Assembly (NCBI GenBank): GCA_002633025.1
Contig: NMRB01000052.1
Coordinates: 427,182 to 491,181, forward strand
Direction: 5' to 3'
Source: Notospermus geniculatus
Taxonomy: Eukaryota; Nemertea; Pilidiophora; Heteronemertea; Lineidae
Length of the DNA: 64,000 nt
In this document: positions 1 through 12,700 of the stretch, in pieces
How positions within the stretch are numbered: the stretch's first letter is position 1
How the letters are laid out: each line of letters starts with the position of its first letter
Made by a program: the position numbers and the translations under genes
Notes under the pieces: generated by a model
The model's input: the letters and a program-made list of their open reading frames with translations, nothing else
Database searches by the model: none
Told to the model about the DNA's origin: nothing

Positions 1-222
1 TAAGCCCCCCCCCCCCCCGACAGCAAGACTATCGCTTTCATGGAAATAACGTCGAAATGGCAAATAGAAATGTGCGCCTACTGCTTCTTTCTTATAATGT
101 GAAGAGAAGAAAGCCAACGAAACGTGACAGGTTTTTTTCTGTGTTCTTTAAAAGAAGATCAGGAGAGTTGAAAATGAAAGCATTGATTTCTAATCAATGG
201 ATATTACATTATCAATTTGCAG

Positions 223-760
223 GTAGAAAACGGAAGCATGGACACGGAGAATGGGGAGGTACATTTTCATTTTCTGGACTTGTTTTTTCCCCTCAAGTTT
301 TGTCATCAGAATGTGTATACATTATATATGCATGATTTTGTTTGTAAATTTTAATAAACTATTAGAAACGTATTATGAATCAAATGTCTATAATTATTTG
401 TTTGTTAATGTAAATGAATGATATGATGACATTTAACGCAGGTGGGAGATGGAGTCATGAATTTGGCGACTGGGGTGACTGGGAAGGTAAGTACCGGTAG
501 TCATGTGCACTCCCAAAAGCTGATCGCGACCAAATTTCTTAAACAAAGCCTCAGACATGTCAGAAAATTAGCAACAGTTTCAGAGTCAACTTTAACCTGG
601 CTTTTGTCTCGTAGTTATCCTCGTTTTTTAGCCTATTTGCAATTGAGTGCCTCTTATGAAATGCATTTCAATGAATACACGTACATACAATGTAATTGTA
701 ACCACTTTACTCCAGGTGGAGAGTGGGGGCATGGAGGCGGCGGCCAGCATCACTGGCATG
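223..760 (+). CDS. Gly/Trp/His-rich micro-exons (3 exons)
   Basis: Three phase 1-1 micro-exons: 223-258 (GRKRKHGHGEWGG), 442-486 (GGRWSHEFGDWGDWEG) and 716-760 (GGEWGHGGGGQHHWHG), each ending in the first base of a Gly codon and followed by GTAC/GTAAG/GTATG donors. They are richer in Trp, His and acidic residues than the Lys-rich micro-exons that follow, and they are the most 5' part of the gene in this window. The protein part is low complexity, so identification rests on splice borders, fixed phase and the shared G-junction pattern. Confidence 0.6.
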
Positions 761-3700
761 GTATGTTTCTAACTCTGATTCAGTCCAAGGGCACTTTTAC
801 TGCTGAACACCTTCTCGCCACCTTATTTGCAAAGAGGGGTATTTTGCTCTGAGAAAAATACATGTACACGTTACTATACTTTACATGTGAAAAGGGATGA
901 TGATGTCCAGTGTCACACCATACATGTTTGAGAATGATTGACCTTTTCTTCTTGTCACAGCGGATATGCTTCCCAAATTTGAGTTTTCAAGTCTTACTGG
1001 AGGAGGTTGCCCGAAGGGTACCGAGGATAAAGGAGACTATTGTGTTGGTAAATGCATATCGATCTTGTCACAGGACTTCGATAGATGTTAAAAAATAATC
1101 ATCGTTTAAAATTGTGTGTATGTGTAGAGCAGCAGATGGGGAGTGCATATTATGCCATCTACCCGCATCGTGGATCAAAAGGAAATAGGAACAGTTAGCC
1201 GCGCTTATTGCCAAAAGATTGCAGCAAAGTTCAAGCGGACCAATACAAAAGAAAACTCTCTTGATTGGTGCTCAATCAAGCAAGATGGGGTCCACTCGGC
1301 ATTGAATTTGGCTGTAGTGACACCTATTGGTCAACTGACTGCCAGTTCCTATTACTATCATCATTCATGAATTCTTAACGCATTTACATTGTTAGTAGTA
1401 ATAACTTCTAACGACGTAAATGCGTTAGAATAGTACGTACACCTCTATGTCTCTACAATTTAGTGTGTACATATCAATATCTGCATCTCACAATACAAAA
1501 GATCAACTTGGCAAGGCCATCATTTGTAATATTTGCAAAACTAGGCTGAATACCAAAAGCTTAATCTTTATAGTTGAAATATAAAAAATCATGCAAAATT
1601 CTGAGGAGAGTTCACAAAAGTCGTATAGAAGGATCAATATTAAGCGTTTTACTTATTACTTCCAGTTAAAAGTTTTGAAACATTTATGTCATGGGGTAAG
1701 TTCATCAATAAATCATTTCAGCTAAATGTATTTGTACAAGTATTTGTACAGTAACCTCTTCGACGATAAAATTTATACAACAACATCTTCATATGCAGTT
1801 AACCTCTTCATAGATGTAACGATCTACCAGTACATGTACACAAATTTCACAGCGTTTAAAGGGCTTCAAGTTGTTTTCCGGTTTTGAGATCATACAGTGC
1901 TTTATGATCGGCCAGCAGTCGGCTTAATCTGTTCTCCCCTCCCTTTCACAAGGAAAACAAAAAGGTCTAGACATCGGTAAGCAAATCGTACATATTTTTC
2001 AACATGTGGGCACAATCGGAAAATGTTTCAGTCTTCAGCCTGAAGTAACGAAAGCTTATGGTTACATGAGTTCGTTCTTAGCGACTGTCATAGACTAATC
2101 GACACCCACAACATACTGAACGACACGATCCATTCTTTATTTCAGGCAAGGATGGAGGTGACATAACTGTTTCAGATACAGGTTAGATTTTGGGAATTGC
2201 TTAAGTATTCTATTTCGATGGTATTTCTATAGATGACTTACATGGGAATATCACCTACTACATGCATTATTGAAAACCAGATTGTGCTTCCATTGCAAAA
2301 AAGATATTATCATAAAACTCCTATTTCATCATATGTTTTAGCACAGTATTCTTTAAACAGAACATAAATCTGGCTGTGCATGAGACCCAATGCAAAAAAG
2401 ACAAAGCCTTTGACATTGGGTGCGAATTATTTCATCTTCTCAATCTGCAGGTGGAAAATTGAAAGGAAAGGGAAAACGAAGAGGTATAACGTTATTTCGC
2501 AAATACATGGCAAACAAAAAAAAACAAAAAAAAATATTTTACTACAACCTGCAAAAGTTGAGATATACATCACGCTGGCAAAGGGTCAAACTACATGGCA
2601 CGTATTTGTTTAGAGGAGTTTTATATGTAGACTTGGGCGAACTTTTCTGGTGATTGACCATGCTGAATGTGATAATGAAGGTGTGAGTGATCAGTATGTA
2701 GCTCCAAACTGAGAGAAGTGAATAACAAAAAAATTAATACCCTTGATATAGGGTGTAAACTGTTTTTTTTCATTTCTTCATTTGTAGGTGGGAAAAGGAG
2801 AAGAAAGGGAAGACGGAAAGGTATTATGCGATTCTGAGAATACATGGCGAAATAAAAAATCGATTAAACTTGGCCTACTGTATAGCAGCTACTAGAGTTG
2901 GGATATAGAACATTCTGCTGGTCAGAGGGCGAACTGCAGGGCACTTGCACGTCTCAACACATTCTTACTCCTTATCTGCTTAGAGAGTGGTTTATGCATT
3001 TAGACGTACAAGCGAATTTCCTAAGTACCTTTATTAACTTTCCGTCGGTTTATAATGCCTGAATAATGAAGATGTATTAAGTGCTCAGTGCATGTCTTCA
3101 CAAAATATAATTTGTCACTATTCTCAGGGAAAAGGCGAGGAAAAGGCCGAGGGAAATGTACGTAATCCTTTACCTTTCTGTTCTCTTCCTGATATTAGGG
3201 AGGTTTAGAAATCAAACGATAAATGTAAACGTTATCGGCAACGTTATTTTGGTACCAAAAATGCAATAAAAAATCTGGTGAAGGTGTAGTATGAAAAATA
3301 ACGTTGTCGTAACGTTTACGTTTATCGTTTGATTTCCAAGCCTCCGTATAAGGTCTTCCGTGACCTTGAAAGAAGCTTTAATATTCAATTTTGTTTTGAC
3401 CGCTTGGAAGTACAAATGCTGTAGGCCTATATCTATTACCGAAAATGTCGGCTCGCTAACTCTTTATGGATGCAGGGTCAAAAACAATCTGCAAAAACAA
3501 TTTATGATTGATCAACATTTTTTTAGGGAAATGGGGAGGAAAGGGCAAGTGGAAAGGTACGTTACTACATCATATCTAGGATGTTGGTATGTTACAAACA
3601 TATTCAGCCGAGGAGTACCTTGAAGAAGCTCTATCGAATAAGTAACACTTTCGATACTTGAAATTCTTTTAAAAATGATGATGTCGAATGTAAAAAAGAA

Positions 3701-6700
3701 TATCAGACAATATTGCTTAAAAAGAAAGCTTGACTCTTTATTCTTGTCGCAGCGGATATGCTTCCGAAGATCGAGTTTTCAAGTCTTACTGGAGGCGGTT
3801 GTCCGAAGGGTACCGAGGATAAGGGAGACTATTGCATTGGTAAATGCGTGTATCTGTTCATACATGTAGGAGTTAGTTACAAAGATTCATTGATCAAGAT
3901 GTGTGGTTATAGCAGAGGAAGTGGAAAGTGCCAGAACATGCGCCAGAAAAGTGACTGACCATCATTAACTTTCATGCAGTGACATTTAGTTAGCACTTTA
4001 GTCCCAGAACACAAACGATCGAATCGAAGCAGGACCATTCTTTTCACGTACTTTTCACGTGAACAAAACTAACAAGCTAATTATCAGAAGATTAATCCTG
4101 TCAGTTGAATATAAAAAATCATGCAAACTCTAAGGGATCATATAGCCCTTTTTCTCATTGATTCCAGTTAAAAACTTTCAAACCTTTATATCATGGGGTA
4201 AGTTCATCAGCAAATTATTACAGCTAAATATAAGTGGGCATCAAACATTGATCTCTGTAACTTATGATCTATGCTAACAGTCAGCTGCAAGAAAAAAAAT
4301 CTCTCATAAAATGAAAACGCCCATCATTTATGGATCAGTTTAACATTATGAAAAGTCTTGTACTTCGGCATCAGCTACATCAGTCCAATTGTTAATTAAA
4401 AAGCCATACGCCAATATTCAGAAAATTAGGCTTAGCATTATCAATATTCTACATTGCACTTCATGATTATCTGTCAGAAGTTGACTTGATCTTTATTCGT
4501 CTCTTTTGTCCCAAGGAAAACGACACGATCTGGACATTGGTAAGCAAATCATACGTATTTACAATGTATGTGTGCTGCTCATCCTCACCACCACAGACTT
4601 CTCGGTCAATAAATCCCAACATCATCATTTGTGGCAGTTCTACAGTGTTATTGCCAGTGAAGAATGAGGTACCTAGCCGATTGTAAGGACGGGTATATGG
4701 ATTAGAAAAAAATATTATACATGTATAACTGGTTGATATAAAGGGGACCCAAGGTACTCGTATTGACGTCAGATAAGTTAGAATCCTGTAACGATTCTCA
4801 GGAAACAGTAACGTATTAGGTAAATTGACTAAAAGTACTAAATTTGAGGACTGTGCTATTTCGAACATGAATGATGCCCGTACGAAACTACTTTTAAATT
4901 TGTTTTTCTTTTCTCATTAATACAAACAACATTAAACTCCAAGATAGTAAAGACACTACCCTTTATTTCTTATTTCAGACATGGATGGAAGTGACTTAAC
5001 TATTACAGATAAAGGTATTGCTTTCGACATTGCAAATCTATCAATAATACAAACATACATGTGTAGGGTAATTATAGAGTGCAAATGATTTTTTCCCTTC
5101 TGAATTTGCAGGTGGGAAGTCAAGAGGAAAGGGAAAACGGAAAGGTATAATGATATTTTGAGAATACATTGCAAACAAAAAACAATATACATGTACATGT
5201 ACCGATTAGAACTACAACACCTGTATGGTCAAGGGGTGAATTACATGACACTTGCCAGTCTCTGCCCCAATACCATAAAAAGTCGCCTCAGTATTTGTTT
5301 AGAGGAGTAAGTGAATATAAGTGAATATAAGTGAATTTCTGTACATCTTTTCCCGACGATTTATGATGTTAATAATGAAGGTGTACATGTAAGTGATAGT
5401 ATGCATTTCCACAAAAAAATGTAATTTGTTATTCTCAGGACGAAGAAAGGGCAGGGGTAAATGTATGTAACTTTTTACCTTGCTGTTCTTTTCGTAAGAT
5501 TTTTCGTGAGCCTGGAAAGAAGCTTTCAAACGTTTCTTTTACAATGCTTGGATGTACACATGTATAAATGTTGGTGATGTAACTATTAAAAAAATAAGCG
5601 CTCTACCTCGCTTAGGATGCAGGTCAAATTCTGCAGAGAATTTAGGTTAATCGTCACTTTTTTAGGGAAATGGGGAGGAAAGGGCAAATGGAAAGGTACG
5701 TTACTCTGGCATACCAAGAATGTGGGTATTTTACAATCATATGATCGTGATTAGCCAAGGAATTCCTAAGAGATGTTTGATTAATCGGTCGTGTTGTACA
5801 TGAAGTAAACATTCGGTACCGGTAGTTGAAATATGCATGTGTATTCCACTACATGAATCATTATATACTGTAGGGAAAATGATCATGTCCGATGTTGGAC
5901 CGTTCCTCACACAAAATTGTTTGTTATGCTTGACTGTCTATTGTTGTCACAGCGGATATGCTTCCAAAGATTGAGTTTTCAAGTCTTACTGGAGGAGGTT
6001 GCCCTGAGGGTACCGAGGATAAAGGAGACTATTGTATAGGTAAATACGTAGAGCTATCTATTCATTGCAATTTGCATGTGCCAGAAAAGGAACTGACCAC
6101 CATGAATTTCAATGCTTTGATATTGTAGTTAATACTTTAGTCTCTGCGTCTCAGAACACGAACGATCAAGATGGTGCAGCACCATCTTTTTTTACACACT
6201 TTTGCCTACGCAAAACTAAGCTGAATATCAACAGCTTAATCTTTTGTTGAATTTCGAAAAACCATTGCAACTCAAAGAAGGTTTCACAAACCGTCAAAGG
6301 ATCGTAAGCATATTCTCATCCATTCCAGTTAAAAACTTTCAAACATTTATATCATGGGGTAAGTTCATACTCTCTAAATTCCGACGAGTGAAATTCACTC
6401 ATTTGGAGTGAGGCAGGGACCACTCCATGAAGTCACTCCATTAGAGTAAAAGTCGCCACTGTATATATTGGCATTAGAAGCAACAAAACACTGTCTCTCT
6501 AAAAATGCAAAAATATTTTTTGGATTCTGAGAGAGAAAATAGGGCTGGAAGTATTTTTGTTGCATCTAATGCCAATACAACAGTGGAGCCTTTCACTCTA
6601 ATAGAGTGACTTCATGGAGTGGTCCCTGCCTCACTCCAAATGAGTGAATTCCACTCTTCAACATTTAGAGAGTAAGCAACAGTTTTTAATGTTTTTATTT

Positions 6701-9700
6701 AACAAGTTCGTAAAATTTGACTGCGTGGACCAGGCTTTAGGTAACATTCTACTAGCGCGTTCGGAAAGCTTCCTCGGGGAAGCGGGAGAGCGTTCGGTAA
6801 GGTATTTGGCAGGCTGCCAAGGCTTCCTCGAGTCGCTCACTTGGGGAAACTCCCGGCATGCATTTCGTTTTCTTTCCACCCCCGACATGCTGATTGGCTA
6901 AACGTGGAATATTTCACGCCTGCAACCCACAGCAGTACCTTTCCCCGAGGAAGCGCAAATATCGTTCGGAAATTCGCCTTCACTGGGCATGCTCACATTC
7001 CCCGAAGCTCGGGGAAGAAATTTCCTCGGGGAAGCTTTCCGAACACGGCCTACATTGCATTCTCGCGATTCCCAAGCAGTCGGTTTTATTTATTTCGCTT
7101 CTTTTTCTGAAGGAAAACTGCACGATCTGAACATTGGTAAGCGAATCACACATATTTTCAAGTTCAGGTATTTTAGAGTACTGGTATGGATTTAAAAAAG
7201 AAATTATAATTAGATAAAGCGATATTGGTTGTTATGAGAAGTTCGAATCTTCTAATGAGTTGTCTGAAACAGTATCAGAGTATCATATGCGATGATATTC
7301 TGTGGACCAAATGATGTCCTCATTTAAAGAATATGTCATTTCGAATACACTAAGGAGTCCCTACGACACGACACTTTTAAAATGATTTTTCCTCATTATC
7401 ATAAAATAACAAACCGCCAAACCTGACAAACAGCATGATCCATTTTTTATTTCAGACATGGATGGAAGTGACTTAACTATCACAGATAAAGGTAGGCCTA
7501 GTGTGTTGGACATTGCTAAGTATTATTTTTTGACGGTACTGCTTTACATGTAGGTGACATAGATATTGGCCTAGAGTACTGTGACAGAATAGATTTCATC
7601 AAATCATAAAAATCCTATTTAACATAAGGTATAATTACAGTATGGTGTATTACAACTTAGTTGAGATACATATTTGGCTAAGACTAAGAACACAATCTTT
7701 CCAATGTTATTTTGCTGGAGATAAACTGAGAGACAAGGGTGACCGCAAGGCAAACAAAAAACATATTAAACTATACGTTTCTGGGCGAGATAAAATAAAT
7801 CTGGCTAATAATGTGTCAGACTAGAGTGCAGAACAATAGTATCCTTTAGAAAATAAGGTGTACACTCTTTAGTTGTTTCCTTGCCACTGCAGGTGAGAAA
7901 TCGAGTGGAAAGGGAAAAGGGACAGGTATGATGTTGTTTTGTTTGTTTATTTGTGTGTTTTTTTACTACACAAGGCAAACAACGTATCAAACTACGAATT
8001 AATATGAATTGTGATACATGGTTTTAAGACCAGGTGCAAAATAATATTCTCAAGAATATAAGGAGACTGTTCGTTTCCTTTCTTGATTTGCAGGTGGGAA
8101 ATCGAGAGGAAAGGGGAAACGGAAAGGTATAATGCTATTTCTATATACAACGAAACTACCTACCAAACTAAACTTACTAGAGTTGTGATATACATAATAT
8201 GGTTAAGACTAAGTGCAAAAAGATTCTCAAGTATATAAGGGGACTATTCGTTTCCTTTCTTGATTTGCAGGTGGGAAATCGAGAGGAAAGGGGAAACGGA
8301 AAGGTAAAATGCTATTTCTATATACATGTACACCGAAACAAAATATCAAACTTCAACTTATCAGAGTTATGATGTAAATAAATATGCTTAAAACGAAGTG
8401 CAAAAAATACTCTTTAAGAATATAAGGGAACTGGAAGTTACCTTCCTTAATTTGCAGGAGGGAAATCGAAAGGAAAGGGAAAACCGAAAGGTATAAGACA
8501 CTAACTGTATTTACATTAATCTGACATTCGACTACATGTATAAAGAAGGGAAGTGTTGGTGGTAATGTGATGTCTATGTCATTACAAGTAGAAAAGACGA
8601 TTTGCCAATGTGGGACTTGCTGTAGACTGACTCCACATCCCGAGGGACAGCAAAGGATCAGCAACAAATACATGTACATGTATTGTCTTTGAGGACAGCA
8701 CCATGCGCGTAGCTTTAACAAAAAATGACTTTAATAACTTTCCAGGGAGAAAAACCGAGCTCCGTATTGACCTTATCCTCGTGCTGGATGGCTCCTCCTC
8801 AACTGGCAGAAAGGCATTCAAGCAAGGCATAGACTTCATCGTCTCTTTGCTACTGTCTCACAAACTTGGACAAGACGACATGCGTATCAAACTAGTCTAC
8901 AGTTCGGGGACAACGGTGACGACGTTTACCTTCGACCAAGATGGCAAAGAATCTAGTTACATATCACAATGCAAAGGGTTAAAATATGGGAAAAGGGAAA
9001 TCAGGGTTGTAAAGATATTTGAGGAAATCAACAAATTCTATATGAATTTCTACCGCAAGAGCGTAGCACGGTGAGTTCAGATTGTTTCGCTGATATATAT
9101 GTCCGTACGTTGGTGATGGCGAGTCAATATGTGATTGCATATCTCTTTTCGAAAGCAATGTGAACGATACATGTAAATGCAAAGTAAAAGATGGAAACAT
9201 AGTTAGGACCTCTTCGCGAAAACATTGTAGACAACAAGTCCAAAGTAACAGATGCAAACATAGTAGGATCTCTTCGCGAAAACATTGTAGACAACAATGC
9301 AAACATACATGTAGTAGGATCTCTTTGCGAAAACATTGTAGACAACAAGTCCAAAGTAAGAGATGCAAACATAGTTCATCCCTTTATCGATATTCAAGAT
9401 AGTTCAATTAGAAAAAATTTTAACTGAACACCTACCTCATAATTAAGAACGAAAATTTTAATGTCATCATATTAACACGGCTGAATTTGCGTTCTACAGT
9501 CATTTTGGATAACATTACTAACTCTACGGTTTGTCTTTTTCATGCTGATACTAATAAATCCCAATGCAAATTTCTAGAACCGTGATTCTACTCGGAGGTT
9601 TCGATATTGGCTCCTCGTGGGAAATCAAAGCCCAAGCTTCCCTCTACATCCAACTCATCAGTTACAAGTACAGGATTCACTACTTTGCCATTGGTGTGAA

Positions 9701-12700
9701 AACCGGGATGGACTTCTGGGGGAACATTATGAATGAAAAGTACATCCTGAACACTTTGACCCCCAAAGAGACATGGGTTACTGGATGGATTAAAAAGAAC
9801 CTTCGTTCGTTTACTTCAGTTGGTGAGTGTTTTCTTAAACTTCATGCAGGTAAGAGAGATAATGCATTTTAGACTTTGTCTTATATCTGCATGACACGCT
9901 GCAGCGCAACTATTATTCCATACTCTTTATTGTTAGAATCCCCGTTTTTTTTTTAAAGAAAGTACCGAATAGGATTAGAATGTCTGTAGTGATGTTGTTA
10001 TCGTTGGCTTCCAGAATAGCATTTCTGTCACAAATAATCATTTATAAGTCGAATGTCGTGCTCTCTAAAATCCGCCTACATAAAAGTAAAACATCGGTGT
10101 TTTCTATCCATTCTACATCTTGCAGGACTTGGATTAAAGTTGCAAACAAGACGATTCCAGCTAATCTTGACATGGGACGGGTCACGAGCTACGGGAAAGG
10201 ATGCCTACTATAAAGTCATGTACACGATACTGGTTCTGACGCGGACACATCTGATAGGCCGAGGTGGTCTAAACCTCTACGTCGTCCATTACAATGGTGG
10301 AGTAAATATTTTGACATTCAAAAAAGATGAGGATGTAATGGTAAACCTGAGAAAAATAGCCACACCTTCATACACTAAAGTCTCCTTGAGTGCTCCAAAC
10401 ACCTACATGATTTTCGTCAAAATAAAATTCGTGATTGAAAACTATGTTAAAAAAGGCAAACCGAGCACACTGTGGCTTATCGGCGGCTTCCCGGTCAAGG
10501 AGAAGGCGACTGAGATCATGTCAATCATCAACTTCATCACCGTAAAGTGGAAAATTCATCTATTCTATTACGCCATCGGAAAGACGACCGACATGAGCTT
10601 GTGGAAGACATATCTGGACGAGAAGTACATAAAGATGACATTCACAGTCATCCCACAGAAGATAGTGGACACGGTTTCGATGATCATAAAAATCATCCGA
10701 GTTCCAGGAGGTAAGCAGGCCTACTCTCGCTTGATAGGCTATTAAACTATTTCATAATACCTTTAAAATGTTTGCAACGTATCAAGCGATTTTTAACAAG
10801 TAACAATACTTCTACATGTATTATGCACTTGATACCTCAAGTTCTGCCACTCTGTGTAGGCTACATGTTCATCATGGCATGTTTTGTATGTTGAGTCTCC
10901 AGTGCACCGTTGTTCCCTTCTAGGTCCAAAAGTTCCAAGCAGCATTAGTAAGTACATTTAAATCCAACGTCAATAGATGTATATTTGATATGCATACTTC
11001 CGTGAACGAAACGGCAAACCATGATCTCGAGGACACCCAACTTGTGTTAGTACATGTATATTGTCGAGCTAAATTTTATAATTCAGATCATTACTGAAAT
11101 TTTTGTTACGAAACATTACCGGAGACAGTTCTTGCTTTGCACTCAATTGTCGAAACAGTTGAGAAAGGGATTTTATTTCCTGATTGGTTTTTGCATTGCA
11201 TCGATAATCATGAAAGAATTCTGGATCAATTAAAACCGAACTTTTTTGTACGTCAGAAACATGTGATATTTCAGAGAGAGAAAACTTGTTGAGTTGAATG
11301 ACATCGAAGAAGATCGGCATTTGTAACAAATAATTCTAGGGATCGAACAATGGCACACAAAATCAAATCCCAAATCTCAGGTATTCAAACTTTCAAACAT
11401 TTTGCAGCTAAAATTTCCCTTGGGGGTTTCGGTGGAAAGGGCGGAATGGGAAAGACACCGAAGGGGAAAAAGCGGGAAAAGAAAGAAAAGAGAAAGGGTG
11501 ATAAGCCAGAAAAGAAAGGGCCACGTGATCGAAAGCAAAAGGATACCGGAGAAGAAAAGCAAAAAGGAAGAAAGCCTCAGAAAGAAAGGCCGAAGAAAAA
11601 AACACCAAAGGAGAAAGGCAAGCCAAAGGGAAGAAAGCCAAAACAAGAGGACAAATCAAAGGATGAGAAAGAAAAGCCTAAGGGAGGAAAGCCGACAAAA
11701 GAAGATAAGTCAAAGGATGAAATGGAAAAGAAAAAGGGTGGAAAGAAAACAAAGGGGAAAGGGCCATCCAAGAAAGGTATGGAAATTCCATTTTTATGAC
11801 GACGGAAAAGAAATGGGGAGAATATTTTTGAAATCCAGATATTGGAAACAAATACACATGTAGTTATACAAGAATAATTTAGTAAATCGACAATTATTAT
11901 AATACCGGTATTATTTGTGGCACCTTGACATAGTCCAATACCAACTTACAAATTTGCCATTCGTTTCAGGGAGCCAAAAACAAACTGTCGTGATTGACCT
12001 TATCCTCGTTGTGGACGGTTCATCTTCAAGTAGCAAAAAGGCATTTAGACAAGGAATAGACTTCGTCATCCTTCTTTTGCAAACATACAGACTCGGGGAA
12101 GACAGCATGCGAATCAAGCTGGTCTATATTAAAAACTCACGTGTCTATACATTCACGTTCGACAAGGACGAAAAAGCGACAGACTACATAACGTCAAGCA
12201 AATCAATACCGTTCAGCGGAGGAAAGATCGAGATTGTGAACATTTTTGAAGAAATCAACAAGTTCTACTCCAGTTTTAATCGTAACAATGCCGGAAGGTA
12301 AGGTAACCATGGATATCAAATTTTTACATGTATCCATAATCCATTTAAACTCCATTTGCTACTGATTTGGTCGGTCGTGGTTATATCATCAGTTATGGTC
12401 TTTGATTTCAGAGTCATGATCCTGTTTGGTGGATTCGAAGTGGGGACATCATGGGAAATCAGGTCCAAGGTATCCCTCCATGTTCAACGAATGAGCGACC
12501 AGTTCAGGATATACTACTTTGCCACCGGCGTGAAAAAGGATCTTGGATTCTGGAAGGACCTCCTCAGTGAAAAATACATTGTAAAATCGTACCAAAAGAC
12601 TTCGATCATCCAATGGTTCAAGACGAGTTCGTCTTCATTCAAAATATTCGGTAAGTGTTTTGTCAAGTACTAGGCGTGATCGACAGGCTATACCATCATT

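Noticed and set aside
9124-9402. Short overlapping frames on both strands in the vWA-1 intron
   Set aside because: Created by the three-copy tandem repeat.
11377-11863. Other frames overlapping the Lys-rich exon
   Set aside because: Purine-rich sequence leaves several frames open; only one joins the neighbouring exons in phase.
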